This document shows, one piece after another, positions 17,971-27,500 of a stretch of 61,611 nucleotides of DNA. Below the pieces are notes generated by a model. That model worked only from the letters and a program-made list of their open reading frames with translations. It had not been told where the DNA came from and ran no database searches. The translations under genes and the position numbers were made by a program. Origin of the DNA: Alphaproteobacteria bacterium (GTDB taxonomy: Bacteria > Pseudomonadota > Alphaproteobacteria > Micavibrionales > Micavibrionaceae); NCBI GenBank assembly GCA_020443075.1, contig JAGRIU010000027.1, positions 1-61,611 of the forward strand, written 5' to 3'. How positions within the stretch are numbered: the first letter of the stretch is position 1; every line of letters starts with the position of its first letter.

Positions 17971-18609
17971 TCACCAACGGTAAAGCCGCCGCGCCGCCGC
18001 CCCCATTAAAACACCGATAAGAATAAACGGCAGTAAATGGGTGATACAACCGTGCCCGATTGTATCCATCGCACACGTAAAACGAAGCCCTATATAAGCC
18101 AGCGCACCAAAAGACAAAACATTCATGCCCGCCATCAACAAAGGATGCGTTGTCGCCCCACCGCGCGCCATAAACATAATCAAAGCCGCCGGCAAAATTC
18201 CCATCAAAGCACCGTCTTCAAAACAATGATCCCAATGGACCCCCTGAAAATACGCACCCTCGACATAACCGCGCAAGACGCTCCACAAAACAAAAACAAA
18301 CAACCCGGCCAGCGGCGCAAACAAAAGCCAGCGCTGCTCACGATAATCCGGCACCGCCAGCCAGGCCGAAGCCAAACCGGAACTCAGAGCCACAAGCCCG
18401 GCAATGGAAAGCTCGAATAAAAATGGCAAATCATGAAGCTTATCGGCAATATCCGCGCGCACCCCGACAAAAAGAACCACACTCGCAACGTACAAAACCG
18501 CGAGCGCGCCAAAAAACACCGCCCGGCGCAGCGGATGCGCCAAGCGGTTTACGGGTTGAAGTTCTCCCGTCAACTGACCGATCATCTCATCCAAAACTTC
18601 GTTACTCAT
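17971..18609 (-). CDS. NrsF/DUF1109-type anti-sigma factor
   Basis: This 212-residue inner-membrane protein has six predicted helices (about 30-50, 63-84, 94-114, 134-149, 155-173, 188-207) and a short cytoplasmic N-terminus that in this family binds the sigma factor. HWDHCFEDGALMG and FTCAMDTIGHGCITHLLP carry conserved Cys and His residues of NrsF. It follows the ECF sigma gene by 9 bases, the standard sigma/anti-sigma pair. Confidence 0.88.
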   Translation of the reverse strand: MSNEVLDEMIGQLTGELQPVNRLAHPLRRAVFFGALAVLYVASVVLFVGVRADIADKLHDLPFLFELSIAGLVALSSGLASAWLAVPDYREQRWLLFAPLAGLFVFVLWSVLRGYVEGAYFQGVHWDHCFEDGALMGILPAALIMFMARGGATTHPLLMAGMNVLSFGALAYIGLRFTCAMDTIGHGCITHLLPFILIGVLMGAAARRLYRW

Positions 18610-18618
18610 GATTGCGTC

Positions 18619-19182
18619 TTAAGTCCCTAATGCATCTTTAATCTTTTTAAGCGTCCGGTGCGCCGAAACCTTGACCGCACTTTCGCTCATACCCATTTCA
18701 TTAGCCACTTCCTGCGCTGTATAGCCCTCCAGCTTCAAACGCTGGAAAACCGTGCGCTGGTCATCCGGCAAAGAAGCCAAAATCTTCTCCACATCCTTAT
18801 ATTCGCCGCTATACTGAGGATTCGTTACATAAGATGTCAAAAAATCCGGATGATCCAAAGAGGCCTTGGCATGATCCCGCTTATTGTAATGCTTACGCAG
18901 GAAATCCGCCCGGCGAAACTTGATAATCGAAATCAACCAAGGCCGAAAAGGCCGGTCCGCACTATAGGTCGCCAAAGATTTATGAACCGAGAGCAAAACC
19001 TCTTGCGTAATATCATCCGCCCAATCGGCATTCGCCAGACTGCCCGCCAGATACGAACGCACATAACCGGACAGAGCATGCAAAAGCTCGCCGTAAGCCC
19101 GCTTATCGCCTTTTTGCGCCGCCAGAGCCCAATGGGCCCACTGATCATCTTCTAAAGCTTGATTTTCGCTATCTTGAGACAT
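18619..19182 (-). CDS. ECF RNA polymerase sigma factor (SigF/NrsF-linked group)
   Basis: This 187-residue sigma factor starts at ATG 19182 (MSQDSENQALEDDQW). Region 2 reads WADDITQEVLLSVHKSLATY and RPFRPWLISIIKFRRADFLR; region 4 has LPDDQRTVFQRLKLEGYTAQEVA and an HTH (MGMSESAVKVSAHRTLKK). It is partnered with the downstream NrsF-like anti-sigma gene. Homologous pairs respond to oxidative or metal stress in related bacteria; the signal here is unknown. Confidence 0.92.
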   Translation of the reverse strand: MSQDSENQALEDDQWAHWALAAQKGDKRAYGELLHALSGYVRSYLAGSLANADWADDITQEVLLSVHKSLATYSADRPFRPWLISIIKFRRADFLRKHYNKRDHAKASLDHPDFLTSYVTNPQYSGEYKDVEKILASLPDDQRTVFQRLKLEGYTAQEVANEMGMSESAVKVSAHRTLKKIKDALGT

Positions 19183-19232
19183 ACCAGCCAAAGGCTCTCT
19201 TTCCCTTACCCAAGCACGCTCTCCGGTCAAAC

Positions 19233-19309
19233 TGGTCGGAGTGGAGAGATTCGAACTCCCGACCCACTGCTCCCAAAGCAGTTGCGCTACCAGGCTGCGC
19301 TACACTCCG
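19233..19309 (-). tRNA. tRNA-Pro (TGG)
   Basis: 77 nt: acceptor CGGAGTG/CACTCCG, anticodon loop TTTGGGA (TGG) with stem CTGC/GCAG, T-arm GGGAGTTCGAATCTCTC, CCA encoded. Confidence 0.95.
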
Positions 19310-19362
19310 GACCGTTTTAGGAAAACTAGACATACACGATAGAACCATGGCGGGCAAGCGCC

Positions 19363-19890
19363 TTATTCAGCGATTCCGACATTTCTGAAAACATCATGCT
19401 CGACGACATCGCCTTCTTTAATCCCCAGCTTGTCTGTCATGCCGCCTTTAAGCTCCAGAACGGCCTTTGAAGGAAAACGAGAAGTAATCGTCGTCTCATC
19501 CTGCGGCTTGGCATTATGATGAATATGATGGATCGTCCCGTCTTCTGAAAGAAACAACATATCCAGCGGGATTAAAGTATCCTTCATCCAAAAAGCGCGC
19601 ATGCCCTCCCCATGAAAAATAAACAGCATCCCCGCATCATCATCCATGCGCGTACGCTCCATCATCCCGTGCGATTGCTGCGCGGACGTCACGGCCAACT
19701 CGACATTGAAATAATAGCGCTCGCCATCGTTTGTCCGGATTGCCAGTTGATCCTCTTCGAATTCATCCGATCCCGGCAAAAGAGTCCCGATAAAAGACGA
19801 AGCCGTCTCGGCCTGAACAACAGATCCACCCACAGCAGCCGCAAAACTCAAAAACGCCAAAAACGCAATCACCAAGCGATAATTTTTCAT
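19363..19890 (-). CDS. DUF192 family exported protein
   Basis: This 175-residue protein has a signal peptide (MKNYRLVIAFLAFLSFAAAV... cut near VQA). The DUF192 core is visible: FNVELAVTSAQQSHGMMER, GMLFIFHGEG, RAFWMKDTLIPLDMLFL, and AVLELKGGMTDKLGIKEGD. The role of the family is not established. Its ATG overlaps the stop of the upstream CBS gene (TAATG), so the two are coupled. Confidence 0.88.
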   Translation of the reverse strand: MKNYRLVIAFLAFLSFAAAVGGSVVQAETASSFIGTLLPGSDEFEEDQLAIRTNDGERYYFNVELAVTSAQQSHGMMERTRMDDDAGMLFIFHGEGMRAFWMKDTLIPLDMLFLSEDGTIHHIHHNAKPQDETTITSRFPSKAVLELKGGMTDKLGIKEGDVVEHDVFRNVGIAE

Positions 19891-20351
19891 TATTCGCCTC
19901 CCTCAATCAGTCTTTGCAATTCATCCAGAGCCGAGCGTTCGTCTATCATGCCCAAAAACTTTCTGTTTTCCCCTTCGACCACAAAAAGAGTCCCGTGGCG
20001 CAGCAAGGCATTCACACATTCCCAGACAGGTGTTTCCGGCATAACCATTGCCACCTTTTTTTCCATCAACTCTTCAACTTTCAGCGGATAAACCTTCTTC
20101 AGCCGCTTAGCGATCCCCGGCGCAGCCTGTATAGGCACATCAACCTCGATCCCGTCCGCCATCACAACCGAAACTGGCAGCAAATTCCGCATAACGCCTT
20201 GAATCGAAAAAGACCCCAGTAAAACACCTTTACTATCAACGACAGCCGCCGTCGTTTGCTTTTTCTTCTTTAGTTCCTTCAGCGCCTTCTCGACCTCCAT
20301 ATCCGGAGCAATCGTCAAAGGCTTTTCAATCACAGCAGCATGACAGGGCAT
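19890..20351 (-). CDS. CBS-domain-pair protein
   Basis: This 153-residue protein carries two CBS motifs: residues 10-55 (MEVEKALKELKKKKQTTAAVVDSKG in two blocks) and 90-150 (VWECVNALLRHGTLFVVEGEN, then FLGMIDERSALDEL). CBS pairs usually sense adenine nucleotides. It is one operon with the DUF192 gene. Its start lies at the end of a hydrolase gene remnant. Confidence 0.8.
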   Translation of the reverse strand: MPCHAAVIEKPLTIAPDMEVEKALKELKKKKQTTAAVVDSKGVLLGSFSIQGVMRNLLPVSVVMADGIEVDVPIQAAPGIAKRLKKVYPLKVEELMEKKVAMVMPETPVWECVNALLRHGTLFVVEGENRKFLGMIDERSALDELQRLIEGGE

Positions 20352-20352
20352 G

Positions 20353-20526
20353 GACTTTCTTTCCTTGCGTATATTTTAAAACTCTAAGCCCACCCTCTAG
20401 CGAAGACAAAGCAAGCTCAGACGCTATTGTGCTCAAAAAATCCAGAACATGCAATTGCGCAGAATAATTATACAAATCATTATGTCCGGCCTGCGGAAAA
20501 ACAACCAGCCTTTTCGGCTCCTTCGC
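20353..20526 (-). pseudogene. C-terminal remnant of an alpha/beta hydrolase
   Basis: Directly after the msbA stop (TAG 20527-20529), in the same frame, the minus strand reads AKEPKRLVVFPQAGHNDLYN and continues for about 57 codons (YSAQLHVLDFLSTIASELAL and beyond). The GHNDL segment is the catalytic-His region of alpha/beta hydrolases. No start or upstream catalytic Ser part exists because msbA occupies the space. This looks like a deletion remnant. Confidence 0.65.
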
Positions 20527-22299
20527 CTAAAAACTCCCTGCGCGATAAATCTTCGCATAAAGCCCATCGCGCTCCATCAGCACACTATGTGTTCCGCGCT
20601 CAACGATTTCACCTTTATCCATCACCAGAATCTCATCGGCATTTTGCACCGTCGAAAGTCTGTGCGCGATCACAATCGTTGTCCGCCCCTTTTCAAGTCG
20701 TTCCAAAGCCGCCTGCACCAGCTTTTCCGACTCATTATCCAGAGCCGAAGTTGCCTCATCCAGCAACAAAATCGGCGCATCACGTAAAATCGCCCGCGCT
20801 ATCGCAATGCGTTGACGCTGCCCGCCTGATAAACGTACACCATCCTCGCCGACCTTGGTTTGGTAACCATCCTCGAACGCACTGATAAAATCATGCGCCG
20901 CCGCAGCCTTCGCCGCCTCAATGACCGAGTCTTCACTGGCACCCGGAGCCCCGTAAGCAATATTCGCCGCAATTGTATCATCGAAAATCGTCACGTCCTG
21001 AGACACCAGAGCGATATGCGCCCGCAAAGACTCAAGGGTAAATTCGCGAATATCCTGCCCGTCGATCAAAATCCGCCCACCTAGCACATCGTAAAAGCGC
21101 GGAATCAAATTGATAACCGTCGTCTTGCCCGCCCCCGACGGCCCAACCAACGCCAGAACCTTTCCAGAAGAAACAGAAAAAGATATGTTATTTAAATCTC
21201 TTACACCATTTTTCTGATATTCAAAATGAACATTATCGAAAGCAATTTCAGGCTGCCGCGTTTGCAGAGCCATAGCGCCCGGAGCATCTTCAATCAAAGG
21301 CTTTTGATCCATCATGGCAAAGACCCGTTCAGCCGCCCCCAGCCCCATTTGCAAACTGTTATTTAGCTTCGCCAGCTTCTTCATCGGCTCATAGGCCAAT
21401 GTAAACGCCGCCAAAAACGACGCCAGTTGCCCGGCCGTAATCTCTCCGCGCGAAGCCGCCCAGCCGCCGTAAATAATAATCCCGAAAAACACAAACCCAA
21501 CCAAAACCTCGCTAAACGGGGTCGAAAGATTGGCAATACGTACAGATTTAATATTCAAATCACGTACACGGCCAATCGCTTCGCCGGAGCGCTCAATCTC
21601 GCGCCCCTCCATCCCATAGGCCTGAACCTGACGTATACCTTGAAAGATTTGCGACAAACGGTCCGAAAGATTCCCCATCTCCCCTTGAATGGAATGGGAA
21701 ACCTTACGCAGCCTCCGCCCGATCCGCGCCACGAACAATGCCGCCACCGGAAAGATGGTAAAGGCCGCCAAAGACAGCTTCCAGTCCTGATAAAACATCA
21801 CAAAGGTCAGAAACAGCAGCGTAAAAACACTTTTCCCGAATCCCGTCAAACTATCAGCCACCGCAATCCGCACCACATTCACATCATTCACAACACGCGA
21901 AATCAACTGTCCGCTTGGATTAGCGTGGAAAAAGCCCAGATCAAGCGTCATAAAATGGGAAAAAAGATCCTTCTGGATATCTGCAACAATCGATTGCCCG
22001 ATTCTGTTCATAATGATCGTATGACCATAAGTCGTAAAACCGCGCACGACAAAAACCCCCATAACCATAAAGGCCACAGGCAAAATCATATCGGTTTTCT
22101 GCCCGCCCAAAACATCATCGAGAATAGGCTCCATAAGCTGAGCGATAGCCGCCGTCATAGCAGCCGCAATCGCCATCAGGATCACCGCAAACAAAAGAGA
22201 CGAAATGTAAGGCCACAGGTAAGTCCGGTAGAGTTTTCTCACCAGCTTTACGCTCTTGCTTTTCTGCGGTGCAGCGTGGATAATCTTATCGTTAGTCAT
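20527..22299 (-). CDS. msbA: ABC transporter, MsbA-type lipid A flippase/exporter
   Basis: This 590-residue half-transporter has six TM helices in the first 310 residues, including FSHFMTLDLGFFHANPSGQL with the coupling helix region. The ATPase domain has Walker A GPSGAGKTTVIN, the signature LSGGQRQRIAIARAIL, Walker B ILLLDEATSALD and H-loop IVIAHRLSTV. It probably flips lipid A core or a related lipid. It ends KIYRAGSF, followed in frame by a hydrolase remnant. It is divergent from the patatin gene with 66 bases between. Confidence 0.88.
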   Translation of the reverse strand: MTNDKIIHAAPQKSKSVKLVRKLYRTYLWPYISSLLFAVILMAIAAAMTAAIAQLMEPILDDVLGGQKTDMILPVAFMVMGVFVVRGFTTYGHTIIMNRIGQSIVADIQKDLFSHFMTLDLGFFHANPSGQLISRVVNDVNVVRIAVADSLTGFGKSVFTLLFLTFVMFYQDWKLSLAAFTIFPVAALFVARIGRRLRKVSHSIQGEMGNLSDRLSQIFQGIRQVQAYGMEGREIERSGEAIGRVRDLNIKSVRIANLSTPFSEVLVGFVFFGIIIYGGWAASRGEITAGQLASFLAAFTLAYEPMKKLAKLNNSLQMGLGAAERVFAMMDQKPLIEDAPGAMALQTRQPEIAFDNVHFEYQKNGVRDLNNISFSVSSGKVLALVGPSGAGKTTVINLIPRFYDVLGGRILIDGQDIREFTLESLRAHIALVSQDVTIFDDTIAANIAYGAPGASEDSVIEAAKAAAAHDFISAFEDGYQTKVGEDGVRLSGGQRQRIAIARAILRDAPILLLDEATSALDNESEKLVQAALERLEKGRTTIVIAHRLSTVQNADEILVMDKGEIVERGTHSVLMERDGLYAKIYRAGSF

Positions 22300-22365
22300 T
22301 GTGTATGTGTTATAATGAAATAAGAAAAAACTTCAAGAAACTTAAAACGTTAGCAGGTATAAACC

Positions 22366-23397
22366 GTGTGGGATTTTTTCGGAAGTAACGATAAAAACGA
22401 AGAAAAAAACGAAAAAGAAACGGAAAAAGGTTTTCCCGAAAAAGTTGATCTCGACCATCCACCCGGCATCGGTCTGGCTTTGGGCGGCGGCGTCGCGCGG
22501 GGCTTTGCACATATCGGCATCCTTAAAGCTTTACGGCGCCACCATATTCGCCCATCCATTGTCGTAGGAACATCCATAGGGGCCTTGGTCGGCGGAGCTT
22601 ATCTCGCTGGAAAACTTGACGAATTCGAAGACTGGGCTCTATCCCTCAACCGTATGCGGCTTTTATCCTACCTGGATTTCAGAATCCGCAGCGCCGGTAT
22701 GATCGGAGGAAACCGTCTCAAAAAACTCATGGATGACGCACTTTCCGACATAAAAATAGAAGACTTGCCATCACCTTACATCGCCATAGCCTCGGATCTT
22801 CTGACCGGTCACGAAGTCTGGCTTAGAAAGGGCAACCTCATTGAGGCCATGACCGCATCATTTTCGCTCCCGGGCGTCCTGCCGCCTGTCCGAAGAAACG
22901 GCCGCTTGCTGGTCGATGGAGCGCTGGTAAACCCTGTTCCGGTCGCCCCGGCACAGGCTCTGGGCGCGCGCATGACTATCGCTGTTGACCTTAACACCGA
23001 CATCGTCGGCAAGGCCTTAAGCTCCGAAGACGGATACCCGCGCGTTGCCGGATTCGATATGTTCAACGATAAAGATGTTCCGCCTGAAGCTCAAAAAGAA
23101 ATAAAATCAGGCCTGACAAACCGCCTTTTCCGCCGCGAAGAACACAATCCGTCGCTCTTCGGCGTCATGGTCTCGGCCCTCAGCATCATGCAAGACCGCC
23201 TGACACGCTCACGGCTGGCCGGGGATCCCCCGGATATTCACCTCAAACCGATGATCGGTCACATTGGCCTACTGGAATTTGAACGCGCCAAAGAGCTCAT
23301 AGAACGCGGCGAAGAAGAAGCCGAGCGCGCCATACCGGATATCCGCAACGCAATGCAGGTTTTCCTCCCCCCGCAAACCGACGACGTCCACTATTAA
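22366..23397 (+). CDS. Patatin-like phospholipase (RssA type)
   Basis: This 343-residue protein has a GTG start. After a lysine/glutamate-rich leader, GIGLALGGGVARGFAHIG gives the oxyanion hole, GTSIGAL the nucleophile Ser, and DGALVNPVP the catalytic Asp (DG). These are the serine-aspartate dyad motifs of bacterial patatins. No signal peptide is seen. The C-terminus is specific to a proteobacterial subfamily with a helical end. Confidence 0.92.
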   Translation: MWDFFGSNDKNEEKNEKETEKGFPEKVDLDHPPGIGLALGGGVARGFAHIGILKALRRHHIRPSIVVGTSIGALVGGAYLAGKLDEFEDWALSLNRMRLLSYLDFRIRSAGMIGGNRLKKLMDDALSDIKIEDLPSPYIAIASDLLTGHEVWLRKGNLIEAMTASFSLPGVLPPVRRNGRLLVDGALVNPVPVAPAQALGARMTIAVDLNTDIVGKALSSEDGYPRVAGFDMFNDKDVPPEAQKEIKSGLTNRLFRREEHNPSLFGVMVSALSIMQDRLTRSRLAGDPPDIHLKPMIGHIGLLEFERAKELIERGEEEAERAIPDIRNAMQVFLPPQTDDVHY

Positions 23398-23428
23398 GAG
23401 TGAAGCACGTTTAAAAGCACAAAAGAAA

Positions 23429-24367
23429 TCAACGCGCTGCGCGTTTTTTATGCTTTCGATCCGGTAGAGGATTGCCCCATTTCAAGGAATTCACCAGATA
23501 TTTGGGCCGCGTATTATTATACTGATTAGCCAGCAACGTCAGAGCCTTATCAACGCTGGCCGGTGTGCTGGCATTGGTAAACGCCATGGAATGAAGTCCG
23601 GTCTTCGTCAAGCACGTATCGATATTTACAAGATTGCCGCCCAGAATATCGTGCGTCAAAGAATCCCCGATCATAATCGTTTGCCCGGGATAGATGGAGT
23701 GATCCTGCAAAATCTTGATGCAGTGCTTGAATATCGGTTGATGCGGCTTGCCGATATAATGCACAACCCCGCCAAAATCCTGATAGCGCCGCGCAATCGT
23801 TCCGGCCCCCATAACACGTTGGGACCCCATAACCCCGCGGCTATCCGGATTAGCGCACAAAGCCGTCAAACGCTTGCGCACCGCGATCTTCAATACCGGT
23901 TCATAATCTTCAATCGTTTTCTCCGGTGCATCCGAACCACTGATAATCAGAAAATTGGCTTGCGCAGGATCTTCAACCACCTCAACATCCAGCCCCTCGA
24001 CAATCGAGCGATCACCGCCGCGGCTAATGACATAAACCTTACGCCCCAAACCGGTAAAAAAACCATCCGTTTGATCATGAATCCCCTGCCACGTCATTTC
24101 ACCGGATGTCACAATCTGATCATACAGACTGGGTCCAATCCCGATCTTCTTTAGACGCTCCTTATTAACATCCGACCGCTTACCGGAATTAGAGAGAATA
24201 ATAATATATTTCTTGCGGGCTCTCAGCTCTTTCAGACAGTCCAGAACCCCCTCATAAGGCTTTTCGCCATCATGCAAAACGCCCCACTGATCAAGAATAA
24301 AGCCCGCATAACTGTCGGATATATCAGAAATTCCGGCACAGAACTGTGTCTTTAGAATTTTACTCAT
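23429..24367 (-). CDS. HAD superfamily subfamily IIA hydrolase (TIGR01459-like)
   Basis: This 312-residue phosphatase has motif I FILDQWGVLHDG (DxxGxL with W), motif II ILSNSGKR, the KPHQPIF motif III region and motif IV MIGDSLTHDILGG. The C2-cap arrangement fits the NagD-like group. The substrate is unknown. The C-terminus is basic (KHKKRAAR). It is convergent with the patatin gene. Confidence 0.88.
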   Translation of the reverse strand: MSKILKTQFCAGISDISDSYAGFILDQWGVLHDGEKPYEGVLDCLKELRARKKYIIILSNSGKRSDVNKERLKKIGIGPSLYDQIVTSGEMTWQGIHDQTDGFFTGLGRKVYVISRGGDRSIVEGLDVEVVEDPAQANFLIISGSDAPEKTIEDYEPVLKIAVRKRLTALCANPDSRGVMGSQRVMGAGTIARRYQDFGGVVHYIGKPHQPIFKHCIKILQDHSIYPGQTIMIGDSLTHDILGGNLVNIDTCLTKTGLHSMAFTNASTPASVDKALTLLANQYNNTRPKYLVNSLKWGNPLPDRKHKKRAAR

Positions 24368-24505
24368 AGCCTGGAAAAAGCCCTCGTAAAAATAAAGGAC
24401 GAGCGAGTCTTTGACAAAAGGATAAAACGACCCGTCACAACTTCCCTTATTATGGCTTTTTCCGCGCTCTAATCAACAAGGCTTTTGCAAAAAACAGGAA
24501 TTTTT

Positions 24506-27500
24506 TTAAGCGGCTTTTCCCTTACGACTTGCACTAAGCATTTCACGTCCGGCGACATCACACAGATAAGCATAAAGCTTGCCGATCTCACTGGAAACCA
24601 TTGTAGAAGCGAGCATGTTGCAGTGGTCATATTCACAAGCCTGAGTATACATCTCTTCGAATTGGCGTAAAAAACGCTGTACACACGTACGAAATTCCGC
24701 ATCTTTTGTGAACTTAGCCCGCGCTTTATCCAAAGACGCTTTGCCTTGAACCTCGCTCAAACGCCGCGTAAAGGCCGCCACATCGCCTTTTTGGAAAGCC
24801 TTCCACGTCTTTTCGGACACCTCGCCATCCATCATGCGCGTCAAATCGACAGACAATGAATGCAGGCTTTCGATAATAAACTTCGCCGAATTCATAAAAC
24901 CTTCGCTTTGCGAACGCATAGAGGCCTTCTGGATTTCTCCGGCATAACGCGCCGCATCTTGTGAGGCCTTGAACAGGGAATCCGCCTGACGCCCGAAATT
25001 CTGCGCCGCCTCGGCCGTTTTCTCGATCGCCTTGGACGACACGCTCACCAGACGCTCGGCCTCGCCATTCAGAGCCGCGCGCCCAGATTCTATCCGCCCA
25101 CTCAACCCCTCGGCCGCCGCACCAATCTCGCCAAGCTGGCCTTTCAGCGCGGAAATAGAGCGCGTCAATGTCTCCACAGAAGACGAAGAGGCCTCCGCAA
25201 CCAATTGCGCCTGACCGCGTAATTCATGCCCGTACTTCTCGGAAAGTTTCAAGGACACATTCATCTGCTCGGCAATCTCGCGTGAGCGGATCGCAAACGT
25301 ATCTCCGGCTTGCTTAAGTTCGAACAACGTATCACGGCTATTGCCAATCAAGCCCTCCGCCTCGCTCCGTACGCGTGCAACAACTTGCTCGGCATCCACA
25401 GCCACTTTATGGGAAGCCTCGTTCAGCAAACCAATCTCCTCACGCGCCTTTTCCCCGACCTGTTCGAAACGCTCCGAAGCTTCATCCGCGTGCGCCTTCA
25501 AACCGTCAGACTGCGCGGTAAACTGATCACCCGCCTCGCGGATCTGTGCAATCACCTGCCCGACCGATGCGGAAAGCTCGTGGAACTGCTCGTTCAAAGC
25601 ATTCTGTACGCCTTCAATCTTCAGCAAGGATTTATCTGTCAGCAAATGAATATCCGAAGATTGATCCGCCAAAGACGAGGCAATAGCATACATTCTATCA
25701 CTCGCAGATTGTGAAGCACTTTCAATGTCATAAGATCGATCTTTTAATGTTTCACTTGAGGTTTCAAGAAGTGCCAAAGCTTTCCCTGCGCCTTCTTGCA
25801 ACGCCAGCAATTTCTCATCGAAAACAATTCCGATCTTCTGCAATTTCGAGAGATTACTTTCCGTCGAAACCTCATACCCCATTTTCAGCTTCTTGAAACG
25901 CTCATGCACGCCCTCGGCCCGCTCCATAGAGCGCTCATAAGCTGGCTCGATCGCCTCGAGCGCATCCAGCAACTCGCTACGCGTAGAAGTCAGAGCACTT
26001 GACGCCTCATCTGCCCGCGCCCTCAAAAGAGCGATCTTGTCGTTAAGACTCTCATCCAAAGCCCCGAGCCGCGCAAAGCTCTCGGCCGTAAAAGACGACA
26101 CATCATCGCATCGTGCCGATAAATGATCGCGCAGAACCGTCAAATCCTCACGCGCACTCTGGGAAACCTGGCTCAGGACAACAGACTGCCCCTCCAAAGA
26201 CGCCCCGAGCGCCTTGAACGTCTCCGTTGTCTCGAAAGCCTGATCTACCAGAGCTTTCTTCTGCACGCTAAGCTGCTCGTTCAAAGACCGTGTATGGCCG
26301 GAAATTTGCCCCGAAAGCGTCGAAATTTCCTGCGCCTGACCACGCAACATCGAGCGAATTGTTTCCGCACTTTCCACAGCCTTCTCGCTCGCCTCGCTCA
26401 AATCGCTCACCCGGCGGCGCAGCACGCTCTCAATCGCCTCATGCCGCACATCCGCCTCGTGAACAGCCGACTGGATATCGCGCAACGGCCCGGACAAAGC
26501 ATGACGCACCTGCGTCACACGATCGGCCAGCGCCGCACCGGAGACACTCACACTCTCGTTTTGCTCTTCAATCAGACGGTTAAGCTCTTCAACCTGCTTT
26601 TGCGCGGAATCGGAGAGTTCTGCAATTTGCGCCCGGCTTTTTTCAAGCATCTCGATAATCGAGCGAATATGCCTGACATTCCCCTCTCCGGCCGCATTCA
26701 GCTTTTGCACCTGCGCTTCCGTACTCCCGACCAACTCAGACGCTTGTGCGCGCGCACGGTCCATAACCTGCTGCAAGGATTCAACCGCCGAGCGCACAGC
26801 CGACCCGATATTATCCGCCCCCGAAACCGCCGTAGACAACGCCTCGCCAAGCTGATTGGCCGCCAAAGCGCCCGCACGCTCGATCTTGTCGGCTTCGCCG
26901 GATATCCCCTTAACAACACGCCCCAAAGCCAGCGCCTTTTCATCCAGCCGCCCCTCAAGATCGCCGACCTTTTCCTCGACCAGTGATGCACTCTCATGCA
27001 ATTTCTGCGCACTCCCCCAGATAGTCTCGGAAATACGCTCGGATTGCTCGACCACGCTCGCCATCCCCTCATCCAAAGCCTTGCGCTGCTCGTGAATCAC
27101 ATCACCGGATTGCACCATCGCTTCGACAGCGCGGTCAGTAACATCCTCCAGACCGTCAATCTGGTCACGGATCATCTCGCCCAAACGCTGGGTTTCCTCC
27201 ATCACATGATCCGCCACCCCGGAAAGCGTCGCCGTATGATCGCCAAAACGCACGCTCATCGCATCCAGCCGCCCGGCCACTTGATCAACGGCCTCGTTCA
27301 ACCCGCCGGAAATAGAGTGCATATCCTCTTCCACCAAACGGGCCTTCTGACGAGCCTTATCCGCGGCCTCTAACAGCTTATCCACACCCTTATCCATAGC
27401 CTTTTCAATCTCGGCCGCCCGGTCCAAAATGGTCAGCGTCGCCTGATCCCAAGCCTCGGCCCCTTCTTGCGTGCGCGCATCAATGCTGGATGTGCGCTCT

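Noticed and set aside
21427..22323. 298-aa plus-strand ORF opposite msbA
   Set aside because: Highly basic shadow with no domain; msbA is certain.
26123..26986. 287-aa plus-strand ORF opposite the coiled-coil gene
   Set aside because: Shadow of the repetitive coiled-coil codons.
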